Assembly (NCBI GenBank): GCA_918026815.1
Contig: CAKJVC010000068.1
Span: forward strand, 1,984,001-2,048,000
DNA length: 64,000 bases
Direction: 5' to 3'
Origin: Chalara sp. BL73
Lineage: Eukaryota > Ascomycota > Leotiomycetes > Helotiales
In this document: positions 12,481 through 24,800 of the stretch, piece after piece
How positions within the stretch are numbered: the first letter of the stretch is position 1
How the letters are laid out: each line of letters starts with the position of its first letter
Program-made: the position numbers and the translations under genes
Notes under the pieces: model-generated
What the model was told of the DNA's origin: nothing
The model's database searches: none
What the model saw: only the letters and a program-made list of their open reading frames with translations

Positions 12481-14956
12481 ATGGATGATAATGCGTCTAA
12501 GAGACGGCGAGGACTAGGAGCTGTCACCCCAAATGCCTGCACTGAATGTCGCAAGAAAAGATCAAAGGTTTGACCTAGCCTACTCAGAACTTTGATTTTT
12601 GCTAACGCAGAAAAAGTGTGATGGCCAGCGCCCTTGTGGCAGATGCGCTTCCCAGAAAACAGAATGTATATACGAAGTACCCGTACGACAATCTAAAGAG
12701 AACATGCGAAATGAAATCGAAGAATTACGAGCCCAGCAACAAAAGAACGAGCGCCTATTGGCGGCATTGGTGGCGAACGAAAAATCCGAAGAAGTGCTAG
12801 AAAGGTTAAGGACGGGCGAAACAATCGAGGCAGTACTAGAAAGGTTGGACGTCGGAGGTGATGATAGCGACAAATGGAAAGGAAAAGCCATAGAAGTCAT
12901 GCAGGGACGCTCCTCACGGATGACGACTGAGGCCAACGTCACAACCTATCCGCAGTTAGGTCCTAATCAAGCTATAAACAGTGCCCTTAGAGGCGCACGC
13001 AGTATAGGGCATTGGCCCCGCTCCACGCCTACCTTCGTTGACAATCGAGGAGACTTTGCAACACACAACGCGGCATGGAACGCTTTGCAGAGTGGGCATG
13101 AGGTCGGATCTTCAAGTCGTCTGGTTAATCTTAGTGCATACGGAGATACATTGGGCTGGACCGCCAAAGCGCATAGCATGGATCGTAGCCCCGTAATAGG
13201 AACGTGGCACCAGGGTTCTAAAGACGTAATGGACTTCACGACAGAGAATCAGAGGGATGAGGGACAAACTAACATACTAGGAGATGGTTTCGCAGCTGGC
13301 AAAAGATTAGAACCGATAAAAGAGCTATGGACTGATGTAACAAATGATGAACGGCTTGTTGAACATCTTATGGCACTTTATTTTTGTTGGGAGTATCCAA
13401 CCTTCGCGTCTCTAAGCAAAGAGCACTTCTTGGACGACTTCAGATCCGGCAATCCGAAGCATTGTTCATCATTGCTCGTAAATACAGTGCTTGCAATAGG
13501 ATGCAGATTCTCTTCTCAGCCTGCCACCCGCACAGTTGCATTCGATAGCATGACCTCTGGCGATCATTTCTTCGCCGAAGCAAAACGACTACTAGAGCAG
13601 CAACAAGACAAGCATATCTTAACTACTGTCCAAGCTTTAGGCCTAATGTCAATCAGAGAAGCCAGCATCGGCAGAACGAGCGAGGCTACATTCTATTCTG
13701 GCCAATCGATTCGCCTGGCTATCGAAATGGGACTACACCTTGAGCACCAAAGTGGCGGTGGCGAACTTGATACATATGAGCATGCAGTAAGATCCGCGAC
13801 GTTTTGGGGAGCGTTTGCTCTCGATCAGTGAGTGCAATTGGCGACGTTCCTATCTAAGTATTTCAACAATAACAAACCATAGATGCTGGTGCTTGACTAT
13901 TGGGCAATTACCAGTTTTCTCACGTGACACAAAACTGATTACGACGCCGTCGATGGTAGATAACATCGAAGCATCGCCATGGATTCCATATACGGACGAT
14001 GGTAATTTGTCTTCTCCTACGTTAGTATGAATATTTCTGACAAGCGATTTAAGGTGCTCCACTAGAACGTAATTGCACACAGCCATCAAACGTCCGTTCT
14101 GTTTACAAAACATTCGCTGAGCTTTCAGAACTCGTCCACAGAGCCTTGTATACATGCTACTCGCCTAACGCTGTAATAAACAGCCAGGCTCTCGTATCAA
14201 CATATACCCAGTTTCTTGCATGGTATGATGCAATACCAGAAGTTTTACGGCTTGGCCATAATTTTACCCCTTCTGTTCTCTTCACACAGTGAGTATGATT
14301 CATTAGTTGTATCTAGAATTTATGCTTACCGATCCAGTATGTACTATCATTACGCAATACTACTCTTGTTCCGCCCCTTAATCAAGCTTGATATACTGAG
14401 CTCAGGCATATGCCCTCGGGACGTCTGCTACCAAGCTGCAGATGCGATTAGTACTCTTGTGTTCTCTTACGATCAACTCTACACTCTCCGCCGCACGCCG
14501 TCATTTGTTCCATATTTTATCCTTACATCAAGCATCACCCATCTCGTAGGGTACGGATCACGCCTACGAGGGCCCGAGGCTCTGCTTCAATGTATGTCTG
14601 ATCTGCACGCCATGGATGAATGCCATGGTTTTGCGAAACGATCACGGCAAATTTTGCAGTATCTGGCATCAGAGTGGGACATTAAAGTGACATGGAATGA
14701 GGATCAGGGGATTACCGGTGATGTGAAGGCATTGTGCAGACCAAAGAAGGGTGGTCTGAATAAGTTTTGTGTGAACGTGGAGCCATCGGATATCAAGAGT
14801 ACTTTCCGCATCGATGGAAAATCAATTAGCACATATGATGACGATGGTAATGAAATACTGAACGATACGTTATTCAGTCCATTTCCATTGCAGGGAAGAC
14901 CCCTACTGGGGCCTATGAAGGAGTCCGGCTTCAAGCTTACGGGATCGGATATCTGA
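12481..14956 (+). CDS. Zn2Cys6 transcription factor with fungal-specific TF domain
   Basis: A nuclear DNA-binding regulator of about 754 residues. Exons are 12481-12567, 12617-13827, 13883-14024, 14083-14288 and 14338-14956. The binuclear zinc cluster is split by the first intron. Using the acceptor at 12616 gives C-x2-C-x6-C followed by DGQRPCGRC and the sixth Cys. The alternative CAG acceptor at 12610 adds two lysines and breaks the usual x6 spacing. Behind it is a Glu/Lys/Gln-rich probable coiled coil (EIEELRAQQQKNERLLAAL). The middle domain has the fungal_trans (PF04082) landmarks FWGAFALDQ, IEASPWIPYTDDG and YYHYAILLLFRPL, rebuilt across the last three introns. Resemblance to NirA-type and related regulators is only general, so no target is proposed. 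The first donor (GTTTGA) is weak. Confidence 0.85.
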
Positions 14957-15434
14957 GGTGACTAGGGGGACTATGAGGCTTGTCTACGTACGGCCGCATC
15001 CGGAAGACAAGACCTGGAGCTAGAGCCTCCAATGCTCATAGCGCACACAAAGGGCGAAATAGTTTTGTATGTGTTGAAGAGGTGACTGGAGCGTGTGGAT
15101 TCGCACAGGAATTGCGTAAGTCATCATGGTAGATATCTTGATTTCTGGACCAAGAAACCTTCAAGGCATTCATTCAATGCGGCGCAAACCACATAGCAAA
15201 AAATCAGCATGGCGTACCGGAAATGAGAATACCCGGCAATTATGTTTTAGCTCAATTGTAGCAATTCTAGCATCCGTTGTTGTCAGACAACCTCAAAGCA
15301 AGCCCGTCTCCCACAATACCGCTCTCTCCGCTGCTTCGAAGAATGGCTCCTTTCGAAAATGGCTTCAGCCGCCTCGCCGTTTTTATCCCCTCTCCTTTAC
15401 GAACAAGCATGCCTTATGAAGAACGAATCCCCCA

Positions 15435-15454
15435 CCCCCCCCCCCCCCCCCCCC
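15435..15454 (+). repeat. Homopolymer C run (20 nt)
   Basis: An uninterrupted run of about 20 C followed by A6. It is likely slippage-prone and its length may be unreliable in the assembly. Confidence 0.9.
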
Positions 15455-18245
15455 AAAAAACATAAACCCAAAGCTCTATCTTACTTTGGGAAACCAGGAT
15501 TGCCATGCTCCCCCCTATAACAAAGTGGCGGCAACGGGGTCGCGGAGCCGGACCATCCGCCGAGCAGCCCCTGAGATACGCGAGATTTCGCTCCCCCTTC
15601 ATTGCACGGATCCTACCAAGCGCTGGGGTTTTGATCTTCTCCTGCCTTCCCATTTTGAAAACTTGGCACATACACAGCAGATAATCGCGATTGGAGATCT
15701 CCCCCGGTTTGGGGCGAGTTACCAAGCCTGGCTAATCCGAGGCCGGCTTGTTTGCGTGGGTGGCTTGTTTGTCTTGGGGCGGGTTAGCGCCATACGGTGA
15801 CGCATCCCTTATGTTCTTTTGCTTGCTTTGGGTTTGGACCGTTGGGTGTTTGCGGCGGTGTGGCTTCTTAGGGAGTTGAAGGGGGGGCGTGGATGGGTAG
15901 CCGTTTGGGATGAGAGGAGCGTCCTGGGTTGGGCCAATAAGGGGCCCGGATAATGGGTGGGCTCGCAGGTTGAAAGTGGTACTTTCGCAACTGGGGCTAT
16001 ACATATTGAAGCCTCTGAGAACTGAGATTAACCCCTATACCTGTGTAGTTCTGTACCCCATCTCTTATTCCTAATGCTCCACCTTCTGCGGTACGGGTGG
16101 AGGTATCAGCGAAGGCACGGCTGGATTGGTTGATATGCAGGGCTCGGTCCATGACTTTACGTCCCAGAAGCCTATGGTATAGAGAGGTGCTGGTGAGGAC
16201 CTAGCGTGTCGAGCTTTGTTTTGCATGAGTCTAGCTGGTATTTGTCTATGAGCGGTTAGAGAGTGCCTCTTGCCGCTAGGCACGTTTATAATAGATCACT
16301 TACCCTTTTTTTTGCCCTCACTTCCTCTTTTCTCTAGACAGCACTTTGTTCTGACTGAGTTGGACATAGCGCCAGTTGCTGAAAGCTGGCCAGACTGAAG
16401 ACGGTGGAAGGGGGGGGTGAGTAGCGAGGGTTAGCTCGTTTGTGTCCTTGGTCAGTGATCGTCTGGTGGTTGTTTTCGCGGCTAGAGTCGATGGTGCTGT
16501 CAGTTCCAGGTATTAGATAAGAGCACAGGACAGCTTTTCTTTTTTGGACCGCTTTCTCTTTGTGTCCAAGAGCGACAATCCAAACTACACTTCGAATGAC
16601 ACGGCACGAGCCCCTGAAGAGAGATCGTCTAAACGAGCCATGGTGTGGGGCATAAGTTATAAGGATTAGTTTGTACTGCTGCTAGTTATTTTATAGTACT
16701 GACAAGTTATAGCAGCCTTAATAAGTGCGTAATCTTGTTGATATCGTTGAGGAGCTCATGAATTGTTAATGAACCCATTATCACAAGCTTTATTAAAGTG
16801 ATTTTCATCTCGAAAGAGATCCAGATTTGTTATAAAAATAACTTTTAAATTAGTTTGAGTTAACAGTGTGTTCCGTTGATTTTAGAAGTGTGGATGGTGC
16901 ATCTTCAACGCAACGACGTTTACTACAGCTGCACTCGGTTTTTCACGATTTTGCTTATTTGTTAGGAAGTAATTCCTGAATAATAGGTTGATGACATGAA
17001 TATATCCCTTTTTCATTGGAGCCTAAGATGTGATTCTATTTGCAAAACCTGGGTCCTGAGGTCCACCATCTAGAATCAACATATATTTTGCTCATGATCA
17101 AGTCTACAAGCTTGTAATTCTACGGCGATAACTTGACTATTCAGAGCCACAAAAATCAATCACCAAAAGCCCTTCCCAGTCTATATTTACCCCCATCACG
17201 GTGCTAATCTTCATCTGCAATACCAATGTCCCCCTTTGCACTACATCTAACTGTTATTGAAGAAATGTCCGCACCGCCATTGCTGCTGCTTTTGAGATTC
17301 CCGTTTGCGTTGCAGTCGTTGGGGGAGTTGGAAATCATTTTGTTAGTAGGAAATCTCATGGTCTTGGTTCTGGGTTGAAAGTGGTGCGGGAAGGAGGACT
17401 TTGGATCGGAAGCCGACGTGAGTAGGGGCAGGTGGCGTGTCTGGGATTGTGGTCACGGAGGCGCTCGTGTTTGCCTTTGCGGAGCTGTATTATGTTGGCA
17501 CGGATGGGGTTTGGGTTGTGGATTAGGGATGCATCATGGATTATGGAGGGGTTGGTTCGGTAGGAGGATGACAAAGCTGGGAGCTATGGTTTGGATCTAC
17601 TTGGGCTGGCTGATGCTGACGGATATTTCGGCAGTAGGTTTTTGGTATCTATAGAACAAGGGCGTTGGGGCTCGTTTTGGGGGATATGCATCTTTGACAA
17701 TTTGCGGTCCTGAGGGTTGGTAACCGTGCCTTCTAACTTCACCTCGAGGATCAAGCTGCCGAGATTCAATTTTGTGAAAATATTTGAGATATTTTCTGCA
17801 AATTAAGTCTTATAATAGTAGCAACGAGCGATAAAGTGTATATGATTCAAGGATGTAAACGAGCGTGCAATTGAAAAGCCGTTAAGTTATTATACCAGAA
17901 AGACGGACTGGAGCAACCAGAAGTTCCCAATTTAAAATATCAATTGTGCCCTTAAAATATCCCTAACAGAATTATTTCCACTAGGTTTTGACGCTATAGA
18001 AGTCCGTACATATCCAATATCAGATCTACCCGAATCAGTTTTATACCGCGAAATTAGTGAGAACAAAGTGCTTGCCGACTTAACGGCTTCAATATCGTCG
18101 ATGTGCTCTTTAACAGACTTTGCCGGTAAGTTCTGGATTCAAGCCAGAAGGATATTGGTGAGGTTAGGGGCTGTGCGAGAACAATGCCCCGGTGGTGGCG
18201 GCAGGCTCTACATGCCGGGACGCGAGGGCAGTGAGGCGGAGGGGG

Positions 18246-18299
18246 GTTGAGGTGAGAAAAGAGAAGGTTGAGGTGAGAAAAGAGAAGGTTGAGGTGAGG
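18246..18299 (+). repeat. 21-bp tandem repeat, about 2.6 copies
   Basis: The unit GTTGAGGTGAGAAAAGAGAA plus G is repeated perfectly at 18246 and 18267, with a partial third copy from 18288. It lies outside any supported gene. Confidence 0.9.
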
Positions 18300-19178
18300 C
18301 ATTTAAACCTAGGACTGAGTGGACTGTTTATCTTATGTTATGTGGTAATACTAAATGGATACCTGTATGGCGTAGTTCTTTGTGCAACCTGCGTTTGCCA
18401 TATCCATAGTATATTTGAAATCCTGCTTCCTTTGCGCCGCGAAAAAAAGGTCTCAGGTCACAAGCCTGATCTATTTAGTAATAGTTCAGAGCCTGAAAAT
18501 ATGGCCTAATTGTTAATTAATGTACTAGCTATCAATTAAAGGGCTTCCCTGAAGATTCCTTAAAAAAAGTTGTTTATTTTAACTAAATAGGGCAAAAGTT
18601 GAACCATTTTTATTAATAAGCAACAATGTTCCGTCTCTTTTTTGTTGCGAGATTAAGATGTATAAGGCATGCAGAGAATAAATCACTTCAATGACAGCCT
18701 TACGTGTGGCTAGCAGTATAACGCAACTAGTAAAGGTAATTGCATATATCATTTGGTTCCAACACAAGGCTATATTCTAGCGTTAATTATTCTTAAAGTT
18801 TTGAGTTCTGTATTGTAACTAGTCTTCTAAACCGCTTCTTTATTAGACTAAGATGAGCTCAATCAAGCTTGTGATTTTAAGTAGCTTTTTAATCAATTAC
18901 TTTGACTATTTGCTACATATGTATTTGTTAAACATATGATCAGCCTGCACTTTCCAACTTTGTAACATTAATAGTGTTGTTATTAAATTCATGGTGTTGC
19001 TAATAAGCTTATGTTGTTGATAATAACGCTTTGGCTTGCTCTAGTGTATGAGTCGCCAGCCTTCTTAGTTCCAGGCGATATTTAAGTGCACCATCTCTCC
19101 TTCTTTCACATCTTATTCTTCCTAAACCACCACAGTCAATTCACTAACTCTCCCACCGGTGATCTGGAATGATACTCT

Positions 19179-19415
19179 GAAACGAGGCGACTCCGTCGCG
19201 AGCTATTGAGGGAAAACGTGACCGAAGCGAGCCCCTTTGAAAGGGGATGGTGAAGTGAGTCCTTGTGGAGACTCAAGCCCGACGCGAGCCCCCTAAGAAG
19301 TGTGACTCAAGCGAGCCTATCAGGAAGGTGTGATAGACACAAAACTCCGAAGAGAAGCGTGACCAACCCAAGCCCCTGAGGAGAAACGTGATCGACGCGA
19401 GCCCCTTGCTGCCTC
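19179..19415 (+). repeat. Degenerate minisatellite, about 8 units of 27-32 bp
   Basis: Imperfect tandem units with a core like AACGTGAYCGAMGCGAGCCC follow each other from about 19179 to 19415. The best-kept copies are near 19204, 19260 and 19383; central ones are more diverged. The array ends about 50 bases before the start codon of the next gene, so it probably lies in its leader or promoter. On the minus strand it gives a 105-codon ORF, which I treat as an artefact of the repeat. Confidence 0.75.
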
Positions 19416-19462
19416 TGTAGCCATAATTACGACTTAAGCCGACTCGAAGTCCAACAAACGCG

Positions 19463-21899
19463 ATGCAAGGTAGCCAGGGTAGGAAATGCCCCGGGCCGTT
19501 TATTGACAGCGACTCGGAGGATGAAGATATTGGCAAATTAAATATGGAACAGATCAAGAGATGCTCTGGTATGGAGGGAGTCATCAAGAAAAACGAAGAC
19601 TTTTGGCCTGCTCAGGATTCTACGATATCTAGCGTAACGAAAGATGAATTGGGAACTCAAAGTGATGATGAACTTCACAAGGAATCATATATATCAGGTA
19701 TTACGAGTAAGGATAAGAGTGTCTTGACAGCCAAAATATACAACAATCGGAGCTTGTCAGTCGAGAAGCAGAAAGAAGACCTAGGTTGGGCTGGCTCACT
19801 ACAGCTAGGGAATAACCTTCACGGGAGATCTTCGCTGCTGGGGGCAAAAAAAGTTAAGGTCCTAAGCACACCAGAAGCTCAAGTCGAAAGTTCTCGCGTG
19901 AGCATTGAAGCCTCGAATCCAGTAAGGCGAGTTCGATTCGGCAAAGCTGAGATCATGAATATACCAGAACGCTCCCGTTTTGATTCATATGGTCGCAGCC
20001 CCGGAATCTCACGGTCAATACAGCAGAATTTGCTAAGAGCTTATAATATCGGAACTCACGATATTGGACAGACAGATCCTGTCAACCATGTTGTTGGGAA
20101 TGTAGGTACACTTTCCCATACACAGAGCCTTTCTGCTAGACTTCCAGAACTTGAGAGGCTTAGCCCACAAGCAGTAAATACTGTAAACTCAAAAGTACCC
20201 CTAGACTCTAGGCAACATGGAAATTCTCTAAACCACATCGAAATCACGAACGTGAGTCTCAAGGCGAACGAAATCCAGATCAAGAAGTCAAGACAGAGCA
20301 TTTCCGTTAAGCGAGGAGCTGATGTTGATAATATCGACGACTTTCAAATATCAAGCCACAACATTGCTGGAACCTCAAGCATGAACAAGGAGCGCACTTC
20401 CAGCAAACAGTGTCGAGAAGACTTTGGACATAATCAGGCCAGCTCCTTCAAAATGGGAAGCCGCGGGCCCTTTAATGGGTCGATATCTGCACAAAACTTT
20501 TCACATGACCCTATGACGAGCGTTTACAGATCGAAATCGAACAAACTCCCTAGTAAGGGACTAAACCTCGATGATAATGATCTTTTTATGGAAGAAATAT
20601 GTGACGATTATGATCAGGCCGAACAGCGACCCTCGAACAATAGCGATCCTTTTCGAGCCCAACAAAGATCTGTGAGCGACACTCTCCCGCGCTATGATGG
20701 AAACTTTTTTGGCGAACAGACGAGTGACGATCAGGGTGGAGTTCGAGAACGACTCATGAATGACGATCTTTCACACAAATACGGCAATCTATTTGGCGAA
20801 GAGGTCCTTGACGATCTGAATAGATCTCGGCAAAAATTCGAGAACGACGACCCTGCTAATGAGATACGAACCCCTAGTGAGATACGAACTTCTTTCCAGT
20901 TTCAGGAACACACTACTAAGCGAAATATATTTGAATATGATAACATCATGGGTTGGATGGACGACCAGACCGGGTTAGCCGAGGTCGAGACTGGTCATAG
21001 CTACACCAAAAAGGATGAAGAGTTCTTCATTAAGCAAGGCATGAGTCTAGCTGATGCAAGAAAACTTAATACAGCAAGACCCATCGGCAAAAGCACATTT
21101 CGGCAGCAAGCCCTTGGAAAGGTGGATGTGGCCAGTAACCTCAAGTTTAGCAAGCAAGGACCAGGCACCCAAAGCAAATCTCAGGGAACTTCGCAAGGAA
21201 GATCCAATTTCATGCCATCTTATGACCCAGCTGAATTGCCCATATTGATGAAGAATTCTTACAACAATAGCAATCCAGGTTTGGGTAGTGTTGCGGCTAA
21301 AGATAAGAGAAAAGGCGGGTGGGAGAAGAGAGCTGGGGGTTGGAGCGAGACTGAGGCACAACGTCAAAAGAGTTTTGACTCGAAGGTAGGAACAAGCCTA
21401 CTGATGTCGAATGCTTCTCCACCAACAAGCACCCCTATGAAGTCTCAAACACGTCCTATGACTCCTCCTGGAGTTTCGGTGCCGGATCCAGATGAGCCTG
21501 GTTCTGGAGAAGCACCTGCGCGGAGGAAGTACAAAGGTAGCGGTCGCATCACAGCATGTTAGCGTTCTCATCCCTTTATCTTTGCATTTATCTAATTGAT
21601 TCGTAGCTTGTAAGACATGTCGAAAGGAGCATCAACACTGTGATGAAATGATGCCAGTATGCCTTAGATGCACAGAGTATGGTCGATATTGCGAGTGGTA
21701 CGGAGATGAGGCATTCGATTACCTTTCACATACCTTGAAGACAGGGGAAAGAACGCATATTATGATGACAATGGATGACGCAGATGTTACCTTCATCGAT
21801 TATACCCAGAAGGTGCGAGAGATGGACCGCTACACCAGAGGCCTTCAGGAAGAGAACCAGAACTTGCGTCGCAGAATAGGTGATAAATATAAGAGCTGA
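19463..21899 (+). CDS. Large hydrophilic protein with C-terminal Zn2Cys6 cluster
   Basis: About 795 residues, with one intron near the 3' end. Exon 1 runs from 19463 to 21557 and exon 2 from 21607 to 21899. A donor at 21537 is equally in phase, removes seven residues and gives the more usual Ala-Cys before the cluster. The first 690 residues are polar, rich in Ser, Asp, Asn and Arg, probably mostly disordered, with no recognised domain. The zinc cluster is at the C-terminus: C-KT-C-x6-C-x6-C-LR-C-x6-C, perfect Zn2Cys6 spacing, followed by a short coiled coil (REMDRYTRGLQEENQNLRRR). The cluster suggests a DNA-binding nuclear protein; target unknown. A degenerate 28-residue motif (NLFGEEVLDDLNRSRQ and relatives) recurs three times at 20579-20865. 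The ATG follows a minisatellite leader. Confidence 0.8.
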
Positions 21900-24800
21900 A
21901 GTGGTTGGATATATTTGAGAATACGATGATCTTTGCGTTGATCTTTTTGATATGTATTTTAGCTCGGCGGATATTGATAGCGTAGAACTGGAAAGAGATG
22001 ACGAATGTTGGGAGGAGAGGAACTTGCGTCGATCTTTTGACATGTATTTAAGCTGCGAGTTTTTTTTTAATTTTATTATTTTTGCACAATACTTACATTT
22101 ATTCCCGTAGGTGATACTTTTAAGAAAAATTGTTGAGTTGTGAGCGCCTCATCTCACTCATTTGGACATCACGTGCCTCTATCTACCACGCTCCAAACTG
22201 TTGTATAAGTTCCATATCTTAGCCTCTCACATCTGGTGGGTAATGTAACTAGTACACAATAATTACAACAAGGCCGAGTCATGGATGGGAAATCTTACGA
22301 GGTGCATTTCAGGCAGACAAGGCTCACGGGAGATCCCGGGTCAGCCGTATCTTAACGCTTACTGCTGACCACTTCGGTAATCGTGAACTCATGACCCATT
22401 TTAACTTCAGCTCTCCATCCTTTCCATAAAACCATAACTCCAAGTCTCAAGCAAAGGGTAAACCACAAACCATTCAATATGTCTGCCAGAACAGCTTTTA
22501 TCGCTTTGCGAATACTTGACATGGCCCTAGATTCGTCTCTGGAGAGAATTGCCTGGTCTTCCTACCTTCGGAACTCGAGGTTTTTCAATTCGGATATGAT
22601 GCTTGGCCTAGAACGAAGGAAAGAGCATAGTTTTACTGCCCAGCGAATGACCGGAAATTTTCATCCTTGCCGTACAATGACTTCGAAAAGAAGCTACAGC
22701 ACAAATACGATGCTGCCCAGGGCATCTGATCAAACAAGCTTGTGGGCATACAGCAGCCTTAGAAAGCTTTGAGGGGAGATTGGGTGTGTATAGCATGTAT
22801 GGCATGTATGGCATGTCACAGCAAATGGCTAAGCCTGTGACTGGGCTAAGTACATGGCTACAGTGTATGTCCATTTTTTCTGTCTCCAATATTCCTATAA
22901 GCTTGCTGATAGATGTGGGTAAGGCGAGGAGCAAAACCCGATAATCGTCTATTACAAAAATATTTTGTGGAGCTGCGCTATATCCAACTTGGAACAACTT
23001 GACTCCCTGTCCTGATGGGGAGATAGACCTCAACGCGTGGACCAGTTGCATGTTACAGGATTACACCATCCTATCAGTCATAACATCGTTATTTGTTTCA
23101 CTGCCGTACTTCAGAGTTAGCAGTGTCTGAAAAGGAGTTGTGTGCATTTATTGTCAGCCAGCATCTTGACAAAATATAGAGGCGGGAATTGGGCTCGAGA
23201 CATTGGGTGGGCAGATTTTCACTGCTTTGGTGCTATCAGCTTGAAGGTACACTCCGCAATTTGCAAATTACTTTTGATCAGCTATAGCGCATCTATACGC
23301 CATATGATGCCCAGAGAGTGATACAAGCATAAGAGCGATGTGATGCCTTGCTTATTCTTGGTTAAAAAAGGTGTTGGTAACCTAATGTTGGAAGTTATAT
23401 TCAAGATGACTATAGTACTCCACTCATAAGGACTAGTCTAGCAGTAAATGACCTCAACATTTAAAAGATGTAATTAAATTACTGTCATCTATGAATAATT
23501 GTGTGACCGCTCGTTGAAATTTTAATCAGCAGAAAATTATTAGTGTAGCACACGAACCGTCTGGACCTTTTAACTACAATTCAGTCTGCAAAGGTCTAGC
23601 CGCATATTGTGTGTGTTTTGAACTTACTTTTGGAGCCGTACTGCTAGATTTATAGCAGAATCTCTCCCAGATTTTCTATCCTTGCTGGTGAAATGTCTGA
23701 AATATGCTGTTCTGTGCTGTATCCCCTCAGTGCTTGGCTCTTTGCGGAAAAGGCCTTTCTTATCCATGTTATCAGATTGCTTCGTAAATTTAGTGTGAGA
23801 CCTAAATCGTGGATTATTAATCCGAAATCAGCTAGTGAACAGATCAATACAAGTATTGACAAGATGGAGTCGCTCCATTATTCCTTGCAACATCTCAACC
23901 ATTTCTCTCTCAAGCTAAAATTCCCATTTTCTGGTTCTATAAAGTCATGACTAGTTATTAATTGATTAATACAAGTGCTAGTCAATTTTAGCAGTAAAAG
24001 AGAGCTATAATATTAGTATAAGTCCTCAAGAGGAGTATCAAGTGCACAAATAGCCATATGTGCCAAACAGATCCAGTCAAAGAGTCAGGCTGTTCTGCAC
24101 CACAATTATAAAGCTCCTCAGAAATGACAGCACCAAATTCCCTCTCAATTTCGACCGCTAATACCTTCGCAACGACCATATATGTGGAACTACTAGACCA
24201 ATAGTATAGCATCCTATCATAACTACTTAGCCCAGCCTGCAATTTGTATGCAAAGCATTACCCCTAGTTGACATCTCTTTCTTGGTGATGTCTATTCTCA
24301 ACAATATTGTTCTTTCTTGTTTGTCTTTTCAACTGAGGGCTCGAGATCTTTCCAGTACTAGATTATCATATTACAGAGCTGGGTCATCCTACTAAGCTCT
24401 TCCTCCAAAAGTTCAAATAGCCTCGGCCACAATATTCTGCTGGTCCCTTTTGTACTTGTTTCAGAATTCTGTAGAAATAAAGCGGCTCCCGGTTTGTGTA
24501 GGGGTTGAGTGGTTCTGGACCTGGCCCTGTAATTTATACTAGGCTATCAACACCTCTCGTGCTTTGGCACTTCCAGGACTTGGTGATCGCTTGGCTCTCT
24601 GGAGTTTATCTATGGAGCTGGAATATATTGATTGTAGAGGGCTAAAGTTGGATAAGTTACTTCTGGGCACTCTCCGTAGCGAGCCCAAATTGCGTAAATT
24701 GTTGGTTGGCTGGAGGGGGTATACCGAATGTGCGTCGATTTCGCTTTGGCACATGCCTAAATAGACAGAAGCAGAGCTCTACTCTCTGGTTTCTTTGGTT

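Larger units (their letters stand above)
14957..19178. other. Long gene-poor stretch (4.2 kb)
   Basis: No supported gene in over 4 kb. Short ORFs on both strands lack motifs, and several merely read through repeats (a C20 run, and a 21-bp repeat near 18.25 kb). The part from about 16650 to 19100 is visibly AT-rich and stop-dense, as expected for decayed repeats or relaxed intergenic DNA. I found no transposase or reverse-transcriptase motif and no paired terminal repeats by eye. Confidence 0.5.

Noticed and set aside
19273..19587. 105-codon minus-strand ORF opposite the leader minisatellite
   Set aside because: It simply translates the tandem repeat and the antisense of the zinc-cluster gene start; no independent gene evidence.
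22479..22772. 98-codon ORF with ATG and promoter-like upstream DNA
   Set aside because: No recognisable motif and the neighbouring frame is equally protein-like; insufficient support for a gene.
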